This document shows positions 46,925 to 56,814 of a stretch of 64,000 nucleotides of DNA, one piece after another. Position 1 is the first letter of the stretch. Each line of letters starts with the position of its first letter. Made by a program: the position numbers and the translations under genes. The notes beneath the pieces were generated by a model, which was not told where the DNA came from, ran no database searches, and was given only the letters and a program-made list of their open reading frames with translations. Source of the DNA: Rahnella ecdela (GTDB lineage Bacteria; Pseudomonadota; Gammaproteobacteria; Enterobacterales; Enterobacteriaceae); contig NZ_JAFMOY010000117.1 in assembly GCF_019049625.1 (NCBI RefSeq), positions 40,035 to 104,034 on the forward strand, in the 5' to 3' direction.

Positions 46925-47683
46925 CTAAAAATCGTTAAACGATCCCAGGCGAAATCCGCGTTCTGTAATGGCGTACTTCAACGTTTCTGAGGTCAGCACA
47001 TCCAGCTCCGCCAGACGCGGATAGCAATATTTACTCCCCAGAATCGTGTTATCAATAAATGAAGGATGCGTCATGATTTCCACAGAACGGTCGCCGCGCA
47101 GTGTCGCGTTGTCCAGGGTATGCAGAAACAGCGCTTCTGAAATCGCATCACCATAGAACGAGCTGTCGAAACCGTCGGTACTTTTCGCGCCACACAGCGC
47201 AATTTCACCTTTGCGGATTTCGTCGCGGTCAATACGCACCGGAATGCCCTTTTCTTTCGCAAAAGCTTCCACTATCGGGAAAATTGCCGCGAACATATGC
47301 ACGTGGTGATGACTGTCGATATGTGTCGGCGCTTTGCCAAACAATTCGATAAAACGACCATACTGACACTCCAGCTCACGGGCGATTTCATCCAGCGGCA
47401 AGGTTCCGGCCTCGGCCATTTCCCAGATCCATTTCCCCAGTTCGCCCTCACGGGTCAGGTTTGGCATGGGCGAAAGCGGACGGCCTAACGTCAATACAAA
47501 GTGCATCCCGACGCCCAGCTGCGGACAAGCTTTGCTGAGTGCCGCAGCATGTTCATTGCCCTGCGCATTCATCATCGCGGTGGTGGATCGCACCACGCCG
47601 TGAGTAAACGCCTCAATGATCCCGTAGTTTTGCGCCTTGCAGAGCCCGAAATCGTCCGCATTCACAATCAGTAATTTATCCAT
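46925..47683 (-). CDS. chbG: Chitooligosaccharide deacetylase (YdjC family)
   Basis: 252 residues from the ATG at 47683 with AGGGG 5 bases upstream. The metal-binding motifs 'VNADDFG' (residues about 8-14) and '[10 protein letters not shown]' (near 120) are intact. ChbG removes one acetyl group from diacetylchitobiose 6-phosphate, giving the monoacetyl form that induces the operon through ChbR and is cut by ChbF. It is the last gene of the chb operon, as in E. coli. Confidence 0.93.
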   Translation of the reverse strand: MDKLLIVNADDFGLCKAQNYGIIEAFTHGVVRSTTAMMNAQGNEHAAALSKACPQLGVGMHFVLTLGRPLSPMPNLTREGELGKWIWEMAEAGTLPLDEIARELECQYGRFIELFGKAPTHIDSHHHVHMFAAIFPIVEAFAKEKGIPVRIDRDEIRKGEIALCGAKSTDGFDSSFYGDAISEALFLHTLDNATLRGDRSVEIMTHPSFIDNTILGSKYCYPRLAELDVLTSETLKYAITERGFRLGSFNDF

Positions 47684-47727
47684 AAACACCCCTGTTGAAG
47701 CGCCTTCCCTTGCGGGAAGGCGGCGGG

Positions 47728-49071
47728 TTATTTTAACGCGGCAATGGTTTTTGCAAAATTCGGCAGCAGTTTTTCATGTGCCAGCAACATTTCGCGCGCC
47801 AGTATTTCGGCATCTTTATCGGAATGGATCAGCGGGCTGAGGTTCATCGCCAGCAGCACATCATTGAGCTCGCCGCTGATGGCGGCATTGCTCGCGGCAA
47901 TCTCAAAACCTTTGATGGTGTAGATAAGCCCCAGCACTTTTTCATCGAAATGCGTGATGCGCGGATGCGGTTTCGCGCCGTCACGACCGATAGTACAGGT
48001 CATTTCGACCGCCCAGTCCGCCGGAATATTATCAATATGCCCGTTGTGCGGGAAATTGACGTACTGCTCGGTTTGCTTGTCATTGTAAATCGCGCTGATC
48101 ACTTCGCAGGCCGCATCGGAATAATAGGCTCCGCCGCGCAGCTCCAGCTCTTTTGGCTTCACGTTGAGGTCAGGATTTTTGTACAAGTCGAACAGCTGTT
48201 TCTCGACTTTCTGCACGACGGTGGCACGCGCGCCGCCTTTGTAGAATTCACCCATTTCAATCGCCAGCATCTCTTTCTGCTTAAAGTAGTACAGCAGGTA
48301 AGAACACGGCAGCAGGTTCAGCGAGCGGATCAGGCCTTCGCTGAACGGCAGGTCGAAGATGTTTTTCACCGAACCGGCGGTAAGTGTACCCGACGCCACG
48401 CCGTCGAGCAGTTCAGCAAAGCGTGATTCGCCGTTCACGATGACATCTTTGATGAACACCATGTGGTTCAGACCAAACAGGTCGATGGACAAATCGTCCT
48501 GCGGAGTCAGTTTCAGCACATCCTGAATGAACATTTTCATGCCGACAGGAATGTTGCAGACGCCAATAAATTTTTTGAATTGGGTGTGACGGAATACCGC
48601 CTCAGTGACCATACCGGCCGGGTTGGTGAAGTTGATCACCCAGGCGTCCGGGCAGATCTCTTCGACATCTTTAATGATGTCAAAAATCACCGGAATAGTG
48701 CGCAGCCCTTTAAACAAGCCACCTGCCCCGTTGGTTTCCTGCCCCAGATAACCGTGGCTCAGCGGAATACGTTCATCGAGCTCACGCGCTTTTAACTGAC
48801 CAACGCGCAACTGCGTGGTGACGAAATCAGCGTCCACCAGCGCTTCGCGGCGGTTCAGCGTTTTATGCATCACAATCGGCACACCGGCGCGCTCAATCAT
48901 ACGCTGGCAAAGATTGAAAATAATATCCTGCTTCTCTTTTCCGCCTTCGACATCCACCAGCCATAATTCAGTAATTGGCAGCTCGTCGTAACGCTTAATA
49001 AAGCCTTCCAGTAATTCCGGGGTATAGCTGCTCCCGCCACCAATAGTGACGACTTTCAGTTTCTTACTCAT
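47728..49071 (-). CDS. chbF: 6-phospho-beta-glucosidase, GH4
   Basis: 447 residues from the ATG at 49071 behind GGGAG. GH4 enzymes need NAD and a divalent metal: the N-terminal '[18 protein letters not shown]' is the NAD loop, and 'GVCNIPVG' and 'GLNHMVF' hold the metal Cys and His. ChbF splits monoacetylchitobiose 6-phosphate into glucosamine and N-acetylglucosamine 6-phosphates. Confidence 0.94.
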   Translation of the reverse strand: MSKKLKVVTIGGGSSYTPELLEGFIKRYDELPITELWLVDVEGGKEKQDIIFNLCQRMIERAGVPIVMHKTLNRREALVDADFVTTQLRVGQLKARELDERIPLSHGYLGQETNGAGGLFKGLRTIPVIFDIIKDVEEICPDAWVINFTNPAGMVTEAVFRHTQFKKFIGVCNIPVGMKMFIQDVLKLTPQDDLSIDLFGLNHMVFIKDVIVNGESRFAELLDGVASGTLTAGSVKNIFDLPFSEGLIRSLNLLPCSYLLYYFKQKEMLAIEMGEFYKGGARATVVQKVEKQLFDLYKNPDLNVKPKELELRGGAYYSDAACEVISAIYNDKQTEQYVNFPHNGHIDNIPADWAVEMTCTIGRDGAKPHPRITHFDEKVLGLIYTIKGFEIAASNAAISGELNDVLLAMNLSPLIHSDKDAEILAREMLLAHEKLLPNFAKTIAALK

Positions 49072-49136
49072 AGGAACTCCCGTGCAATAATCATGCACTG
49101 CAAATTAAGACAGAAATATTATTGAATGATCCGGTA

Positions 49137-49973
49137 TTAATTAATGCTGCATAACTTCTTCCGGTAATGGTTCGGCGTAAAAGAAGTCAGCTTTTTAAAG
49201 TTTTTAATAAACATACTCGGGCTGCTGTAACCGGATTCAAATGCAATATCCGTGACCGAGTAGTTGGTGATCTCCAGCTGTTTCTTGGCAAAATCAATGC
49301 GGATTTCATTAATAATCTGCATCGGCGTTTTACCGTAATGTCGCTGCGTCGCGCGGGTCAGGTATTCCTGCGATTTTCCGGAAAGCTCAACCATAGTTGA
49401 TAATGCTTTATCACCAAACCGCGCTTTATCATGCATTTTCTCAATGGCCGTTTTCAGCCAGCCGGGAATATCAGGGGTGACTTCAGATTCCCGGTGATGA
49501 CGTAACCGGTTAACGATATAAAACGTCACCATTTCCAGAAATTCATTGAACTCACCGTTACGAAAATTCAGTGAGGCAATGACAGACTCAATATAAGTCA
49601 GGAATTCCGTCTTTATCTGATACACCTGCGAGGCAACAAAGTGGGCAGGTAATAAAGATAAATAATGCTGTTCGAAAAACGCCTTACTGATCCCGACATT
49701 TAAAATCCGCGTGGCACCGAATTCATAAAAGCTTTGATGATTGGAACCCAGCGGGATGAAAACGAAATCGCCACGTTCTAACAACACCCGTTTACCGTTA
49801 ACGTTTTGGAAATACCTGCCGGTCAGGACAAGGGTGAACTCGTAGTAGTCGTGCTCATGCAGCCCGGAGATGCTCTCTACCTTATTGTAGATAAACATGT
49901 GGAAATTCTGACCGTCGAAGAGTTGATTTTCGCGCGCTGTCTTGATTTCCATACTCAGTACCGATGGCTGCAT
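49137..49973 (-). CDS. chbR: ChbR, AraC-family dual regulator of chb
   Basis: 278 residues. An N-terminal cupin-like domain ('[36 protein letters not shown]') senses chitobiose phosphates; the C-terminal 100 residues carry two helix-turn-helix units ('[25 protein letters not shown]' and '[23 protein letters not shown]'). In E. coli it represses without inducer and activates with it. Placed between chbA and chbF as in E. coli. Confidence 0.92.
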   Translation of the reverse strand: MQPSVLSMEIKTARENQLFDGQNFHMFIYNKVESISGLHEHDYYEFTLVLTGRYFQNVNGKRVLLERGDFVFIPLGSNHQSFYEFGATRILNVGISKAFFEQHYLSLLPAHFVASQVYQIKTEFLTYIESVIASLNFRNGEFNEFLEMVTFYIVNRLRHHRESEVTPDIPGWLKTAIEKMHDKARFGDKALSTMVELSGKSQEYLTRATQRHYGKTPMQIINEIRIDFAKKQLEITNYSVTDIAFESGYSSPSMFIKNFKKLTSFTPNHYRKKLCSIN

Positions 49974-49987
49974 GATGGTTCCCTACG

Positions 49988-50335
49988 TTATTTTATTTTC
50001 TCATGAAGCTCAATGAGTTCTGCAATCAGTTCACGGGCCAGCATGGACGTCATCAGGTGATCCTGCGCGTGAACCAGCACCAGGCTGACTTTGGTTTTGC
50101 CTTCGCCCTGATCTTCTTCAATCAGTTTGGTCTGTATCAGATGCGCTTCGTTGAGCGCCATTCTCGATTGCGCCATGACCGCACGCGCCTGCTCAAAATC
50201 GCCTTCTTTGGCTTTTTTCAGTGCTGAATACGCCAGGCTGCGGGCTTGTCCGGAGTTAATGATTAACCCCATCACCACTTCTTCGAGATCCTGCATTTCG
50301 CTTTCGGTATCCACAATGCTGTCTAAATCCATCAT
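49988..50335 (-). CDS. chbA: PTS IIA component for chitobiose
   Basis: 115 residues, all-helical lactose/cellobiose IIA. H89 in 'VLVHAQDHLMT' matches the phosphorylated His of E. coli ChbA, and the 'MGLIINSGQARSLAYSALKKAKEGDF' helix is nearly identical. It passes phosphate from HPr to ChbB. Confidence 0.95.
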   Translation of the reverse strand: MMDLDSIVDTESEMQDLEEVVMGLIINSGQARSLAYSALKKAKEGDFEQARAVMAQSRMALNEAHLIQTKLIEEDQGEGKTKVSLVLVHAQDHLMTSMLARELIAELIELHEKIK

Positions 50336-50398
50336 CTTTATCTCTCCGTGATTTGCCGGGTAGCGGCAGGCAGATTGCCCTGCCGCTACCCGTTCAGA

Positions 50399-51757
50399 TT
50401 AAAATTTCAGTGCTGCGGCAATGTCTTCTTCGCTTTCTTCTTCCTCGATAATCGCCTGCGCTTTGTTCGACAGGATAACGAATGGCATATAAACCAGTGT
50501 GGCGATGCCGAGGTTGAACAGGGCCACGAAAAGGGCGGCGATGCTGCCATTACTGTTAAAGAATGCGCCCAGACCGGTCGGCATGGTCCACGGCGCCAGG
50601 TTGGTCACCGGTGGAATAATGCCCATGCTGTAAGCCGCCAGTGTAATCGCGGCCAGTATCGGCTGAACCAGTACGAACGGGATAAACATCACCGGGTTCA
50701 TAATAATCGGCAGACCGAACAGGATAGGCTCGTTAATCTGGAAGATGCCGGAAGGCAGTGCCAGCTTGGCCACCTGGCGGTGATCTGCACGGCGTGATGC
50801 GATAAAGATGGCGATAATCAGCCCCAGCGTCGCCCCGGAACCGCCCAGCAGGATATAAGAATCCAGCATCGGTTTGGCCCAGAAGTGGAAGGTTTTACCG
50901 GCATCAATCGCCGCACTGACAGAGCCGTATTCGGTATACAACGCGATGTTTTCCAGCGCCCACGGGGTCATGATGCCGTTGTCCAGCGCGGTCAGCGCCA
51001 GTGAACCATGCACACCGAAGAACCACAGCAGGGAGTTGAAAATCACATACGCCCAGCCCACTACGCTGCCCATAGCCGCCAGAGGTTTGGAAATAGAATC
51101 CATAATAATCTGGTGGAAGTTATGACCGTACAGTCCCAGCAACCAGGAAATGACCCCGAAGAAGAACAGAATAATAAAGCCCGGAATTAATGCGGAGAAG
51201 GAACGGGAAACCGACGTGGGAACGCTTGCGGGTAACGTAATCACCCAGTTTCTGCGAATAACAAAGGTAAACATTTCGGCGACAACCAGACCGATTATCA
51301 TGCCGGAAATAATATTCGCGCCACCTAACCAGTTTGCACCGACCGCATAGGCTTCACCCACGCTATAAGGGGTGACGGTCATGAAAGCAGCAACGGCTAG
51401 TAAGCCTGCGGAAAGCGAATCGACTTTTCGCTCTTCCGCTAATGCCATCCCTATAAAGAAGGGCGCCATCAGCGACATAATACCCAATGTGCCGTTGTAG
51501 ACATTAATACCAATCGTTTTTAATCCGGCCAGCGTTTCAATGGTTGACGGATCCAACCGCACGCCTAAAGAATAAAAGAAAGAACCGGCACCGAAGTTCA
51601 GGAATACGTTATTAATTAATACGAACATGGCGCCCGCCAGGGTCAGCGGCATTAATTTTATAAAACCATTTTTAATGGCATTAATATGCGGCTGCTTACC
51701 TATTTTGACGGCAAAAGGAAGAAGTATCTTTTCAAGTGAATCAATGGCTTTGCTCAT
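50399..51757 (-). CDS. chbC: PTS IIC component for chitobiose
   Basis: 452 residues with about ten membrane segments; the loops '[27 protein letters not shown]' and '[24 protein letters not shown]' are typical of cellobiose-family IIC, the latter with the substrate-binding Glu. It transports N,N'-diacetylchitobiose and related sugars. A short acidic C-terminal tail ('[15 protein letters not shown]') follows. Confidence 0.94.
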   Translation of the reverse strand: MSKAIDSLEKILLPFAVKIGKQPHINAIKNGFIKLMPLTLAGAMFVLINNVFLNFGAGSFFYSLGVRLDPSTIETLAGLKTIGINVYNGTLGIMSLMAPFFIGMALAEERKVDSLSAGLLAVAAFMTVTPYSVGEAYAVGANWLGGANIISGMIIGLVVAEMFTFVIRRNWVITLPASVPTSVSRSFSALIPGFIILFFFGVISWLLGLYGHNFHQIIMDSISKPLAAMGSVVGWAYVIFNSLLWFFGVHGSLALTALDNGIMTPWALENIALYTEYGSVSAAIDAGKTFHFWAKPMLDSYILLGGSGATLGLIIAIFIASRRADHRQVAKLALPSGIFQINEPILFGLPIIMNPVMFIPFVLVQPILAAITLAAYSMGIIPPVTNLAPWTMPTGLGAFFNSNGSIAALFVALFNLGIATLVYMPFVILSNKAQAIIEEEESEEDIAAALKF

Positions 51758-51882
51758 TGGTATTTTCCTTTAATGCCGCCATCCGGCGGCCAGGGTATGA
51801 AATTCGCTCTTTGACTGGAGTTCTCTTTGACTTAAACATTTCAATATAAAGACGTTCAATTTAACAATAAGGAAAAATAAGA

Positions 51883-52203
51883 TTACTGCGCTGCTGCTTT
51901 TTTGATCGCAGCCACTGCTGCTTTCAGTACACCTAATCCATCAATTTTGCCGTAGAGGGCTGAATCGATCACTTCAACCGGCTTGCCCGGCAATACCTTT
52001 TTGATTTCGTCGAGCATGTAGGCAATTTGCGGCCCGAGTAAAACCACATCGGCGGCAGAGCCTTTTTCGGCAGCCAGTGTTTCAGGAAATGCTTCGATAA
52101 TGACCGGTACTTCGTATTTCTCGGCCTGGATTTTCATTTTAGAAACCAGCAACGAGGTAGACATTCCGGCGGAACAAAACAAATAAATGACTTTCTTTTC
52201 CAT
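51883..52203 (-). CDS. chbB: PTS IIB component for chitobiose
   Basis: 106 residues with the phosphocysteine C10 in '[18 protein letters not shown]'. It is the first gene of chbBCARFG, transferring phosphate from ChbA to the incoming sugar. The 126 bases to chbC may hold a weak processing hairpin. The promoter with ChbR, NagC and CRP control should lie in 52204-52440, where I cannot place sites with confidence. Confidence 0.94.
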   Translation of the reverse strand: MEKKVIYLFCSAGMSTSLLVSKMKIQAEKYEVPVIIEAFPETLAAEKGSAADVVLLGPQIAYMLDEIKKVLPGKPVEVIDSALYGKIDGLGVLKAAVAAIKKAAAQ

Positions 52204-52484
52204 GATGAAACCCTCATATCCCGGATAAATTACAGCGCAGACAACGGTTCCTGGTTAACCCATCAGAATGTTTCCAAAACCCACTGATGAATCTGACCTG
52301 TTGTCTCTGCTTGAGTCGAGTATACGGCATCGCTTTGGCAGGGGATAATTCTTAACTAACCGAAATTGTCTCTCCTTGACCAGCCCCTATGACTCCCTTC
52401 ACGTTTTGGGTAAATAATTCGTGGAGATAAATAAGACGGGAAGGAGAACACAGGTCAAATGTCATCACAACGCAGGAGAGAATT

Positions 52485-52901
52485 TTATTCGAAAATACCG
52501 GACAGAAAGTCCCGCAAACTCTGTTCAATCACGCCTGTATCTTCACACTGTGGCTGACGTATCACTGCGTCGATGAGTTTTTCTCTGTTCAGCAAACTGA
52601 ATTCCTTCAGGATGTCCGGTGGACAAATTAAGGCAACATCCTGACTGAGCAACATGGCGCCCATTCTGAAGATGTCCCCGTCTACTTTATCCCCAACTTC
52701 CGGTGTATCAAACAGCCTATGCTCTTCAATGGCCCCGTATTCTGAAATTAGATAGAAATGCCCTTCCCGGTCCAGGAGCGTGGCGGTTCACTTGATCGGG
52801 CCACTCTCCTGAATCAGTTCGTACAGCTTTAATGGTCTAATCATTTGCACATCTGCAGGCAGATTATCGATTGCAAGAGTCAGGAACGCTTTTTCATTCA
52901 T
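52485..52901 (-). pseudogene. Unknown gene interrupted by an in-frame TGA
   Basis: From the ATG at 52901 a frame runs to TAA at 52485, 138 codons, with one TGA at 52790-52788 (codon 38). Either side reads like protein: 'MNEKAFLTLAIDNLPADVQ' before, and 'ATLLDREGHFYLISEYGAIEEHRLF' and 'LICPPDILKEFSLLNREKLIDAV' after. I do not recognise the family. A perfect 21-base palindrome sits 18 bases upstream of the start, as an operator would. Single-base change or sequencing error are the simple explanations. Confidence 0.5.
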
Positions 52902-52918
52902 TTGTTCACGCCCTCTTT

Positions 52919-52939
52919 TTGTTCATGAATCATGAACAA
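52919..52939. promoter_or_regulatory. Operator-like palindrome GTTCA-N7-TGAAC, copy 1
   Basis: TTGTTCATGA and TCATGAACAA are perfect arms around a central A. It lies just upstream of the broken gene at 52485-52901. The core recurs at 53321-53337. Confidence 0.6.
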
Positions 52940-53297
52940 TTTTATTTGGTGAACAAAATGCCTCATTCGCAACCTATGTTGGCGGACACCCCTGTCCGTT
53001 CACGCTCCCCTTTAGCAACACGGAATGGACATCTCCGATGAATTTTTAACCGCAGGATACGCCAAGACATCCGCTCCCTGTCGGGGTCACAGGGCGTATG
53101 ACTATCATGAGCCAATCGGTATTCACGCATCCTCCCAGATGCCCCTCAGCCGGGTTTTCACCGATGAGCATGTTCAGTACGCCCCCTCAATCGTGACTAT
53201 GTGCAATAAATGAAGTGTGGGGGGCCAGGCTATACCTCCTGAGGCTGAACTGTTCAATTAAGGGACTGACGGTCGTGCGGGCGCGGAGTGTATGCCC
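52940..53297. other. Stretch between the two operators, no firm gene
   Basis: A plus-strand frame of 62 codons (53025-53213) exists without a good ribosome site or known relatives. A hairpin, GGACA/TGTCC, lies near 52984-52997. If the operators control a divergent unit, its second gene is not evident. Confidence 0.3.
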
Positions 53298-53360
53298 CCT
53301 ATTGTTCACCCTTCCCAAAAGTTCATGATTCCTGAACATATGACAATAATGAACAATAGG
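53298..53360. promoter_or_regulatory. Operator-like palindrome copy 2 inside a larger inverted repeat
   Basis: GTTCATGATTCCTGAAC (53321-53337) shares the GTTCATGA-T--TGAAC layout of copy 1. It is enclosed by CCTATTGTTCA (53298-53308) and TGAACAATAGG (53350-53360), so TGAAC half-sites occur four times in 63 bases. Confidence 0.55.
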
Positions 53361-53465
53361 TGTTTCTTCCCAAAGCAGACTTCATCACATCACTCAGCAT
53401 CATTTTCATAACATTCAATAAACATTTTGCTCTTACCTAAGCAGGGAGGAATATGAGAAACTGAC

Positions 53466-53483
53466 AATGTTTGCGCAAACATT
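53466..53483. promoter_or_regulatory. LacI-type operator upstream of the regulator gene
   Basis: AATGTTTGCGCAAACATT is an 18-base perfect palindrome with the central CG of LacI/GntR-family operators, 48 bases before the regulator ATG. It suggests autoregulation. Confidence 0.6.
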
Positions 53484-53530
53484 CTCTTTATGACACCCGG
53501 ACATTAGTAACCAACGTTTTGAATAATAAT

Positions 53531-54541
53531 ATGAAATCACAAAAAGGCCGCTCCCGTACGGCTACGCTCGAAGATGTCGCTCAGGCCGCCGGACTTTCTC
53601 CGATGACGGTCAGCCGCGCCTTAAACAATCCCAAGGTTGTACGCCCTGCAACCATTGCCCGCGTGATGGATGCGGTTAACAGCACCGGATACATCCCGAA
53701 CATGCTGGCCGGTGGACTGGCGACCAGCCGCACCAAACTCATTGCTGTGGTGGTACCGCAGATTAACAACAATATGTTTGTTGATACGGTGCAGGCGATC
53801 AGTGACCAGCTGGCGGCGCGCGGCTATCACATGTTGCTGTGTATTGTCGGCTACGAGCCGGAAGACGAAACCGATATTGTCTCGACGCTTTTGTCCCGTC
53901 GCCCGGATGGGATCGTGCTGACCGGCATTCATCACACCTCAGAGCTGAAAAGAATCATCCTGAACGCCAATATTCCGGTGGTTGAGATTTGGGATCTGAC
54001 GCCGACGCCGATTGATATGCTCATTGGCTTCTCGCACGAAAAAGTGGGCAATGCTATCGGTGAATACTTCACCGCGAAAGGATTTACCCGTTTTGGGTTT
54101 ATCTGCGCCTCAGATCGCCGCGCGATGGTGCGGAAAAACGGTGCGATCAGCGTGTTGCGGGCAATTCGTGAGCACGACATAAAAGAAGTGATTGTCTCAC
54201 GCCCCGCGAATATGGAAGTCGGACGCCAGGCACTGCGCCAGTTGCTTGAGAGTGGTCACCGGTTCGACGCCATCATTTGCAGTTCCGACACCCTGGCGCA
54301 AGGCGCCATTATGGAAGCTGAAGCGCAGGGTTTGCGTGTTCCCGATGATTTCTCAGTGATCGGTTTTGCGGATTTGAATTTTGCTGCACACAACCGCCCT
54401 GCCATTACCACCGTCAGCGTGGATAAATGGGATTTAGGCATACGTGCTGCGGATATGCTGGCGGATAAGATTGAAGGCATCGCAGTTGCAGAGCCGATTG
54501 TGGATATGGGCTACCGGCTTGTTATCAGGGAATCAGCCTGA
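53531..54541 (+). CDS. LacI/GntR-type transcriptional regulator
   Basis: 336 residues from the ATG at 53531; the longer frame to a TTG at 53471 would run through the operator and is unlikely. The N-terminal helix-turn-helix ('TLEDVAQAAGLSPMTVSRALNNPKVVRPATIARV') and hinge are followed by a periplasmic-binding-like domain ('LIAVVVPQINNNMFVDTVQAI', 'RRPDGIVLTGIHHT', 'ICSSDTLAQGAIMEAEAQGLRVPDDFSVIGF'). It is nearest to GntR of gluconate control, but no sugar genes sit beside it. Part of its 3' end is repeated in decayed form at about 55100-55227. Confidence 0.85.
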   Translation: MKSQKGRSRTATLEDVAQAAGLSPMTVSRALNNPKVVRPATIARVMDAVNSTGYIPNMLAGGLATSRTKLIAVVVPQINNNMFVDTVQAISDQLAARGYHMLLCIVGYEPEDETDIVSTLLSRRPDGIVLTGIHHTSELKRIILNANIPVVEIWDLTPTPIDMLIGFSHEKVGNAIGEYFTAKGFTRFGFICASDRRAMVRKNGAISVLRAIREHDIKEVIVSRPANMEVGRQALRQLLESGHRFDAIICSSDTLAQGAIMEAEAQGLRVPDDFSVIGFADLNFAAHNRPAITTVSVDKWDLGIRAADMLADKIEGIAVAEPIVDMGYRLVIRESA

Positions 54542-54546
54542 CTCTA

Positions 54547-54840
54547 TTATTTCTCGGCTCTTTCGCAGCAGTAGGTATCAGCAGAGCGGGTTTGAGTTAC
54601 ACCGCTTTGTTGGCTTAACTCACGTTCGGGGGTCCGGGCATTTTTCTCCAGCATGGTAGAATATAACTGCCAGAATAATTCATTATCAGGTAGCACTAAC
54701 GCTTTGCTTGCTTTGGTCTTTACAACGAATTCAGGCATCAAGGCACTCATCATTGTGTCAACACGTGCCTGCAGCAATGTCTGCAATTCATTTAAAGAAT
54801 GGTCAGGACCGTGTCTACGTTTTTCAGTTACGATGTTCAT
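54547..54840 (-). CDS. Small protein of unknown function
   Basis: 97 residues from an ATG with AAGGGA 5 bases upstream. Residues 15-75 are predicted helical ('LNELQTLLQARVDTMMSALMPEF', 'LVLPDNELFWQLYSTMLEKNA'); the ends are polar. No signal peptide or membrane segment. It is convergent with the LacI gene, 5 bases apart. I do not know the family; a small DNA-binding or antirepressor role is possible but not shown. Confidence 0.45.
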   Translation of the reverse strand: MNIVTEKRRHGPDHSLNELQTLLQARVDTMMSALMPEFVVKTKASKALVLPDNELFWQLYSTMLEKNARTPERELSQQSGVTQTRSADTYCCERAEK

Positions 54841-55099
54841 AAATCCCTTTTTCTTGACAGGAAATATCTATCCAACTTGGGTATTGGTTAAGCAAGCCTG
54901 ACCCGACAACATGATGGGTACTTATCTTGGATTGTTAAGATGAAAAAATGACGACATAACATGGAGAGAGAGAAGGTTCTTCGCGCAGCTTGCCCCATTA
55001 AATGTCTTCCGACTAATGAAAAACCTGAGCATACCTGAACCGACTTGCTGACCCAGTCAAAGGTGCTGAAACACCCGATGCACATGACGGTCCTCGCGC

Positions 55100-55227
55100 T
55101 CTCTTGTGGCATTTTCAGCGTCGTAAAATGGGGTTCAGCCATCCGTGACGAATTCATACTGACGTATAAAATGGAAGTCATCTCGGTCGCAGAGCCGATT
55201 GTCGATATGGGGTAACGGCTTGTTATC
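55100..55227 (+). pseudogene. Decayed 3' end of a second LacI/GntR-type gene
   Basis: Bases about 55165-55227 align with 54470-54533 of the regulator gene: GCAGAGCCGATTGT.GATATGGG.TA.CGGCTTGTTATC is shared, but the Tyr codon has become TAA. Weaker matching extends back to about 55100. No upstream part remains. Confidence 0.65.
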
Positions 55228-55245
55228 AGGGTTCAGCGTAGGGTT

Positions 55246-55392
55246 TTAGTTTTTCCCCTTGGGGAGGGGAAGATTTTGAAACTGCCCCGGCGTCTTTCCA
55301 AAACGCTGCCGGAAGACGTCGATATAAGCGCTGACGTTGCTGTAACCACTTCTAAATGCCACACCACTAGTTGAATAACCAGCAAGTCCCTA
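55246..55392 (-). pseudogene. Decayed 3' end of an AraC-family gene
   Basis: The minus strand encodes 'RSGYSNVSAYIDVFRQRFGKTPGQFQ', then a different end and stop at 55248-55246. It closely repeats the last 85-110 bases of the AraC gene at 60228-60998. Upstream the match fades and the reading frame is lost. Confidence 0.7.
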
Positions 55393-55499
55393 CATTCACT
55401 TTGGGACTTCATCCTCCAAAAGTGTTATTGCCAATTTACACTGCCCGCATCTTCATCTGGGAAGTCAAAGTTGTCTCTGCCTTTTACTCATTTCCTAAT

Positions 55500-55520
55500 T
55501 ATTGATGATCGATATCAATA
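55500..55520. promoter_or_regulatory. Palindrome upstream of the MFS/ALAS operon
   Basis: TATTGAT (55500-55506) and ATCAATA (55514-55520) flank GATCGAT. AT-rich dyads of this kind are common operators of ArsR-type repressors; one is encoded at 59628-59957. Inferred only. Confidence 0.35.
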
Positions 55521-55559
55521 AAAAACTCTTTTACTGGCTTGACGGCAAGTAAATTGAAG

Positions 55560-55607
55560 AACAACATTCCAACTGTTCGATAATAACCGAACAGTTGGAA
55601 TGTTGTT
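55560..55607. promoter_or_regulatory. 48-base perfect palindrome in the operon leader
   Basis: Two 20-base arms (55560-55579 and 55588-55607) are exact complements around the loop ATAATAAC, 37 bases before the exporter ATG. The arm core is CATTCCAACTGTTCG. It could be an operator, an RNA leader hairpin or the trace of a mobile palindrome. No T-run follows, so it is not a standard terminator. Confidence 0.65.
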
Positions 55608-55643
55608 ACTTGTCGTCTGGATCACTATGAGTACAGGACAACA

Positions 55644-56804
55644 ATGATCAAAGGAAACCTCTGGCGGCTCTGGCCGCTGGTCATGGGAACGTTCGCTCTC
55701 GGGCTCGATGCCTACGTGCTCGCAGGTCTTTTACCTACCATGGCGAAAAGCCTACACACGACACAAGCCAGTGTGGGTTTAGGCGTAGCATTATTTACCG
55801 CAGCCTATGCTGTTTCCGCCCCTATACTCGCACCTGTATTTGCTTCCAGCACCTCTGCGCGTTTTGCTTTACTTTCTGGCATCGTCATTTTTATTGGCGG
55901 CAATGCAATCACTATGCTGTCCCACTCCCTCAATTGGTTATTATTTTCAAGAGTATGTGCAGGGTGTGGTGCAGGAATCTTTTCTCCCCTGACCTCTGCG
56001 TGTGCAGCCGCTATGGTTGAAGAGTCACATAAGGGAAGAGCATTGGCGCTGGTGCTTGCCGGGCTGAGTGTAGGGACTGCTCTGGGAGTACCAGCTGGTC
56101 TGATGGTAGAAAATGCATTTGGATGGCGTACGACAATTGGCCTGATTACCTTGGTAGGCATCATTTCTATGACTGGGATGCTGATGAACAAACTGATGTT
56201 TTCGGCAACTAAGGCTGCCCCATTAAAAGAGAGGCTTTCTGCGCTAACGTCCAGAGTCACTGCAATGACGCTGACTGTAACACTCCTGACAGGTATTTCT
56301 TCCCTAGGACTTTATACTTATATTGCACAAATCAGTACAGATAAAGGCATGGGGCAGGAAATTCCGCTTCTAATCTGGTTTTGGGGCATAGGCGGGCTGA
56401 TCGGGGCGATGTTTATTGGGCAAATCATCGACAGATTAATGTCCCCATGGTTAACAACACTCATTCTAATTATTTTACTGACCAGTAGTTTTGTTGCTTT
56501 TGGTTATGGTTCCCTCTACATCTGCCTTGCTGGCACGCTTTTTTGGGGACTCGCGGGATGGTCTAGTATTGCACCCCAGCAACATTCTCTTATTAAACAT
56601 GCTCCCGAACACGCAACATCTCTAATCGGTTGGAATTCTTCTGCTAATTATGCAGGTGGTTCAATAGGCGTCTTCATCGGCTCAACTATTTTGAGTACGC
56701 CCCTGCTATCCGATTCATTACCTTTATTTGCGATACTTGTGGCTCTTTTAGCACTAATTATTCATCTGATGAAAAAATTCATAAACGGCACTCCCCATCA
56801 TTAA
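55644..56804 (+). CDS. MFS exporter (DHA1-like), first gene of the ALAS operon
   Basis: 386 residues from an ATG 5 bases after AGGA, with about twelve membrane helices. Motif A-like 'SSTSARFALLSG' is weak, but the motif C region 'LGVPAGLMVENAFGWRTTIGLI' after helix 5 is typical of drug/metabolite exporters of the AraJ/YdhP group. It stands at the head of a tightly spaced four-gene operon (10 bases to the next gene), so it probably exports the product of the operon or its acetylated form. Substrate unknown. Confidence 0.8.
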   Translation: MIKGNLWRLWPLVMGTFALGLDAYVLAGLLPTMAKSLHTTQASVGLGVALFTAAYAVSAPILAPVFASSTSARFALLSGIVIFIGGNAITMLSHSLNWLLFSRVCAGCGAGIFSPLTSACAAAMVEESHKGRALALVLAGLSVGTALGVPAGLMVENAFGWRTTIGLITLVGIISMTGMLMNKLMFSATKAAPLKERLSALTSRVTAMTLTVTLLTGISSLGLYTYIAQISTDKGMGQEIPLLIWFWGIGGLIGAMFIGQIIDRLMSPWLTTLILIILLTSSFVAFGYGSLYICLAGTLFWGLAGWSSIAPQQHSLIKHAPEHATSLIGWNSSANYAGGSIGVFIGSTILSTPLLSDSLPLFAILVALLALIIHLMKKFINGTPHH

Positions 56805-56814
56805 GGAGATAGTT

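Noticed and set aside
52788..52790. TGA read as selenocysteine
   Set aside because: No evident SECIS-like hairpin directly after the codon and no selenoprotein-like context.
53025..53213. Plus-strand frame of 62 codons between the two operators
   Set aside because: Weak start context and no known relatives. Could be real, but unsupported.
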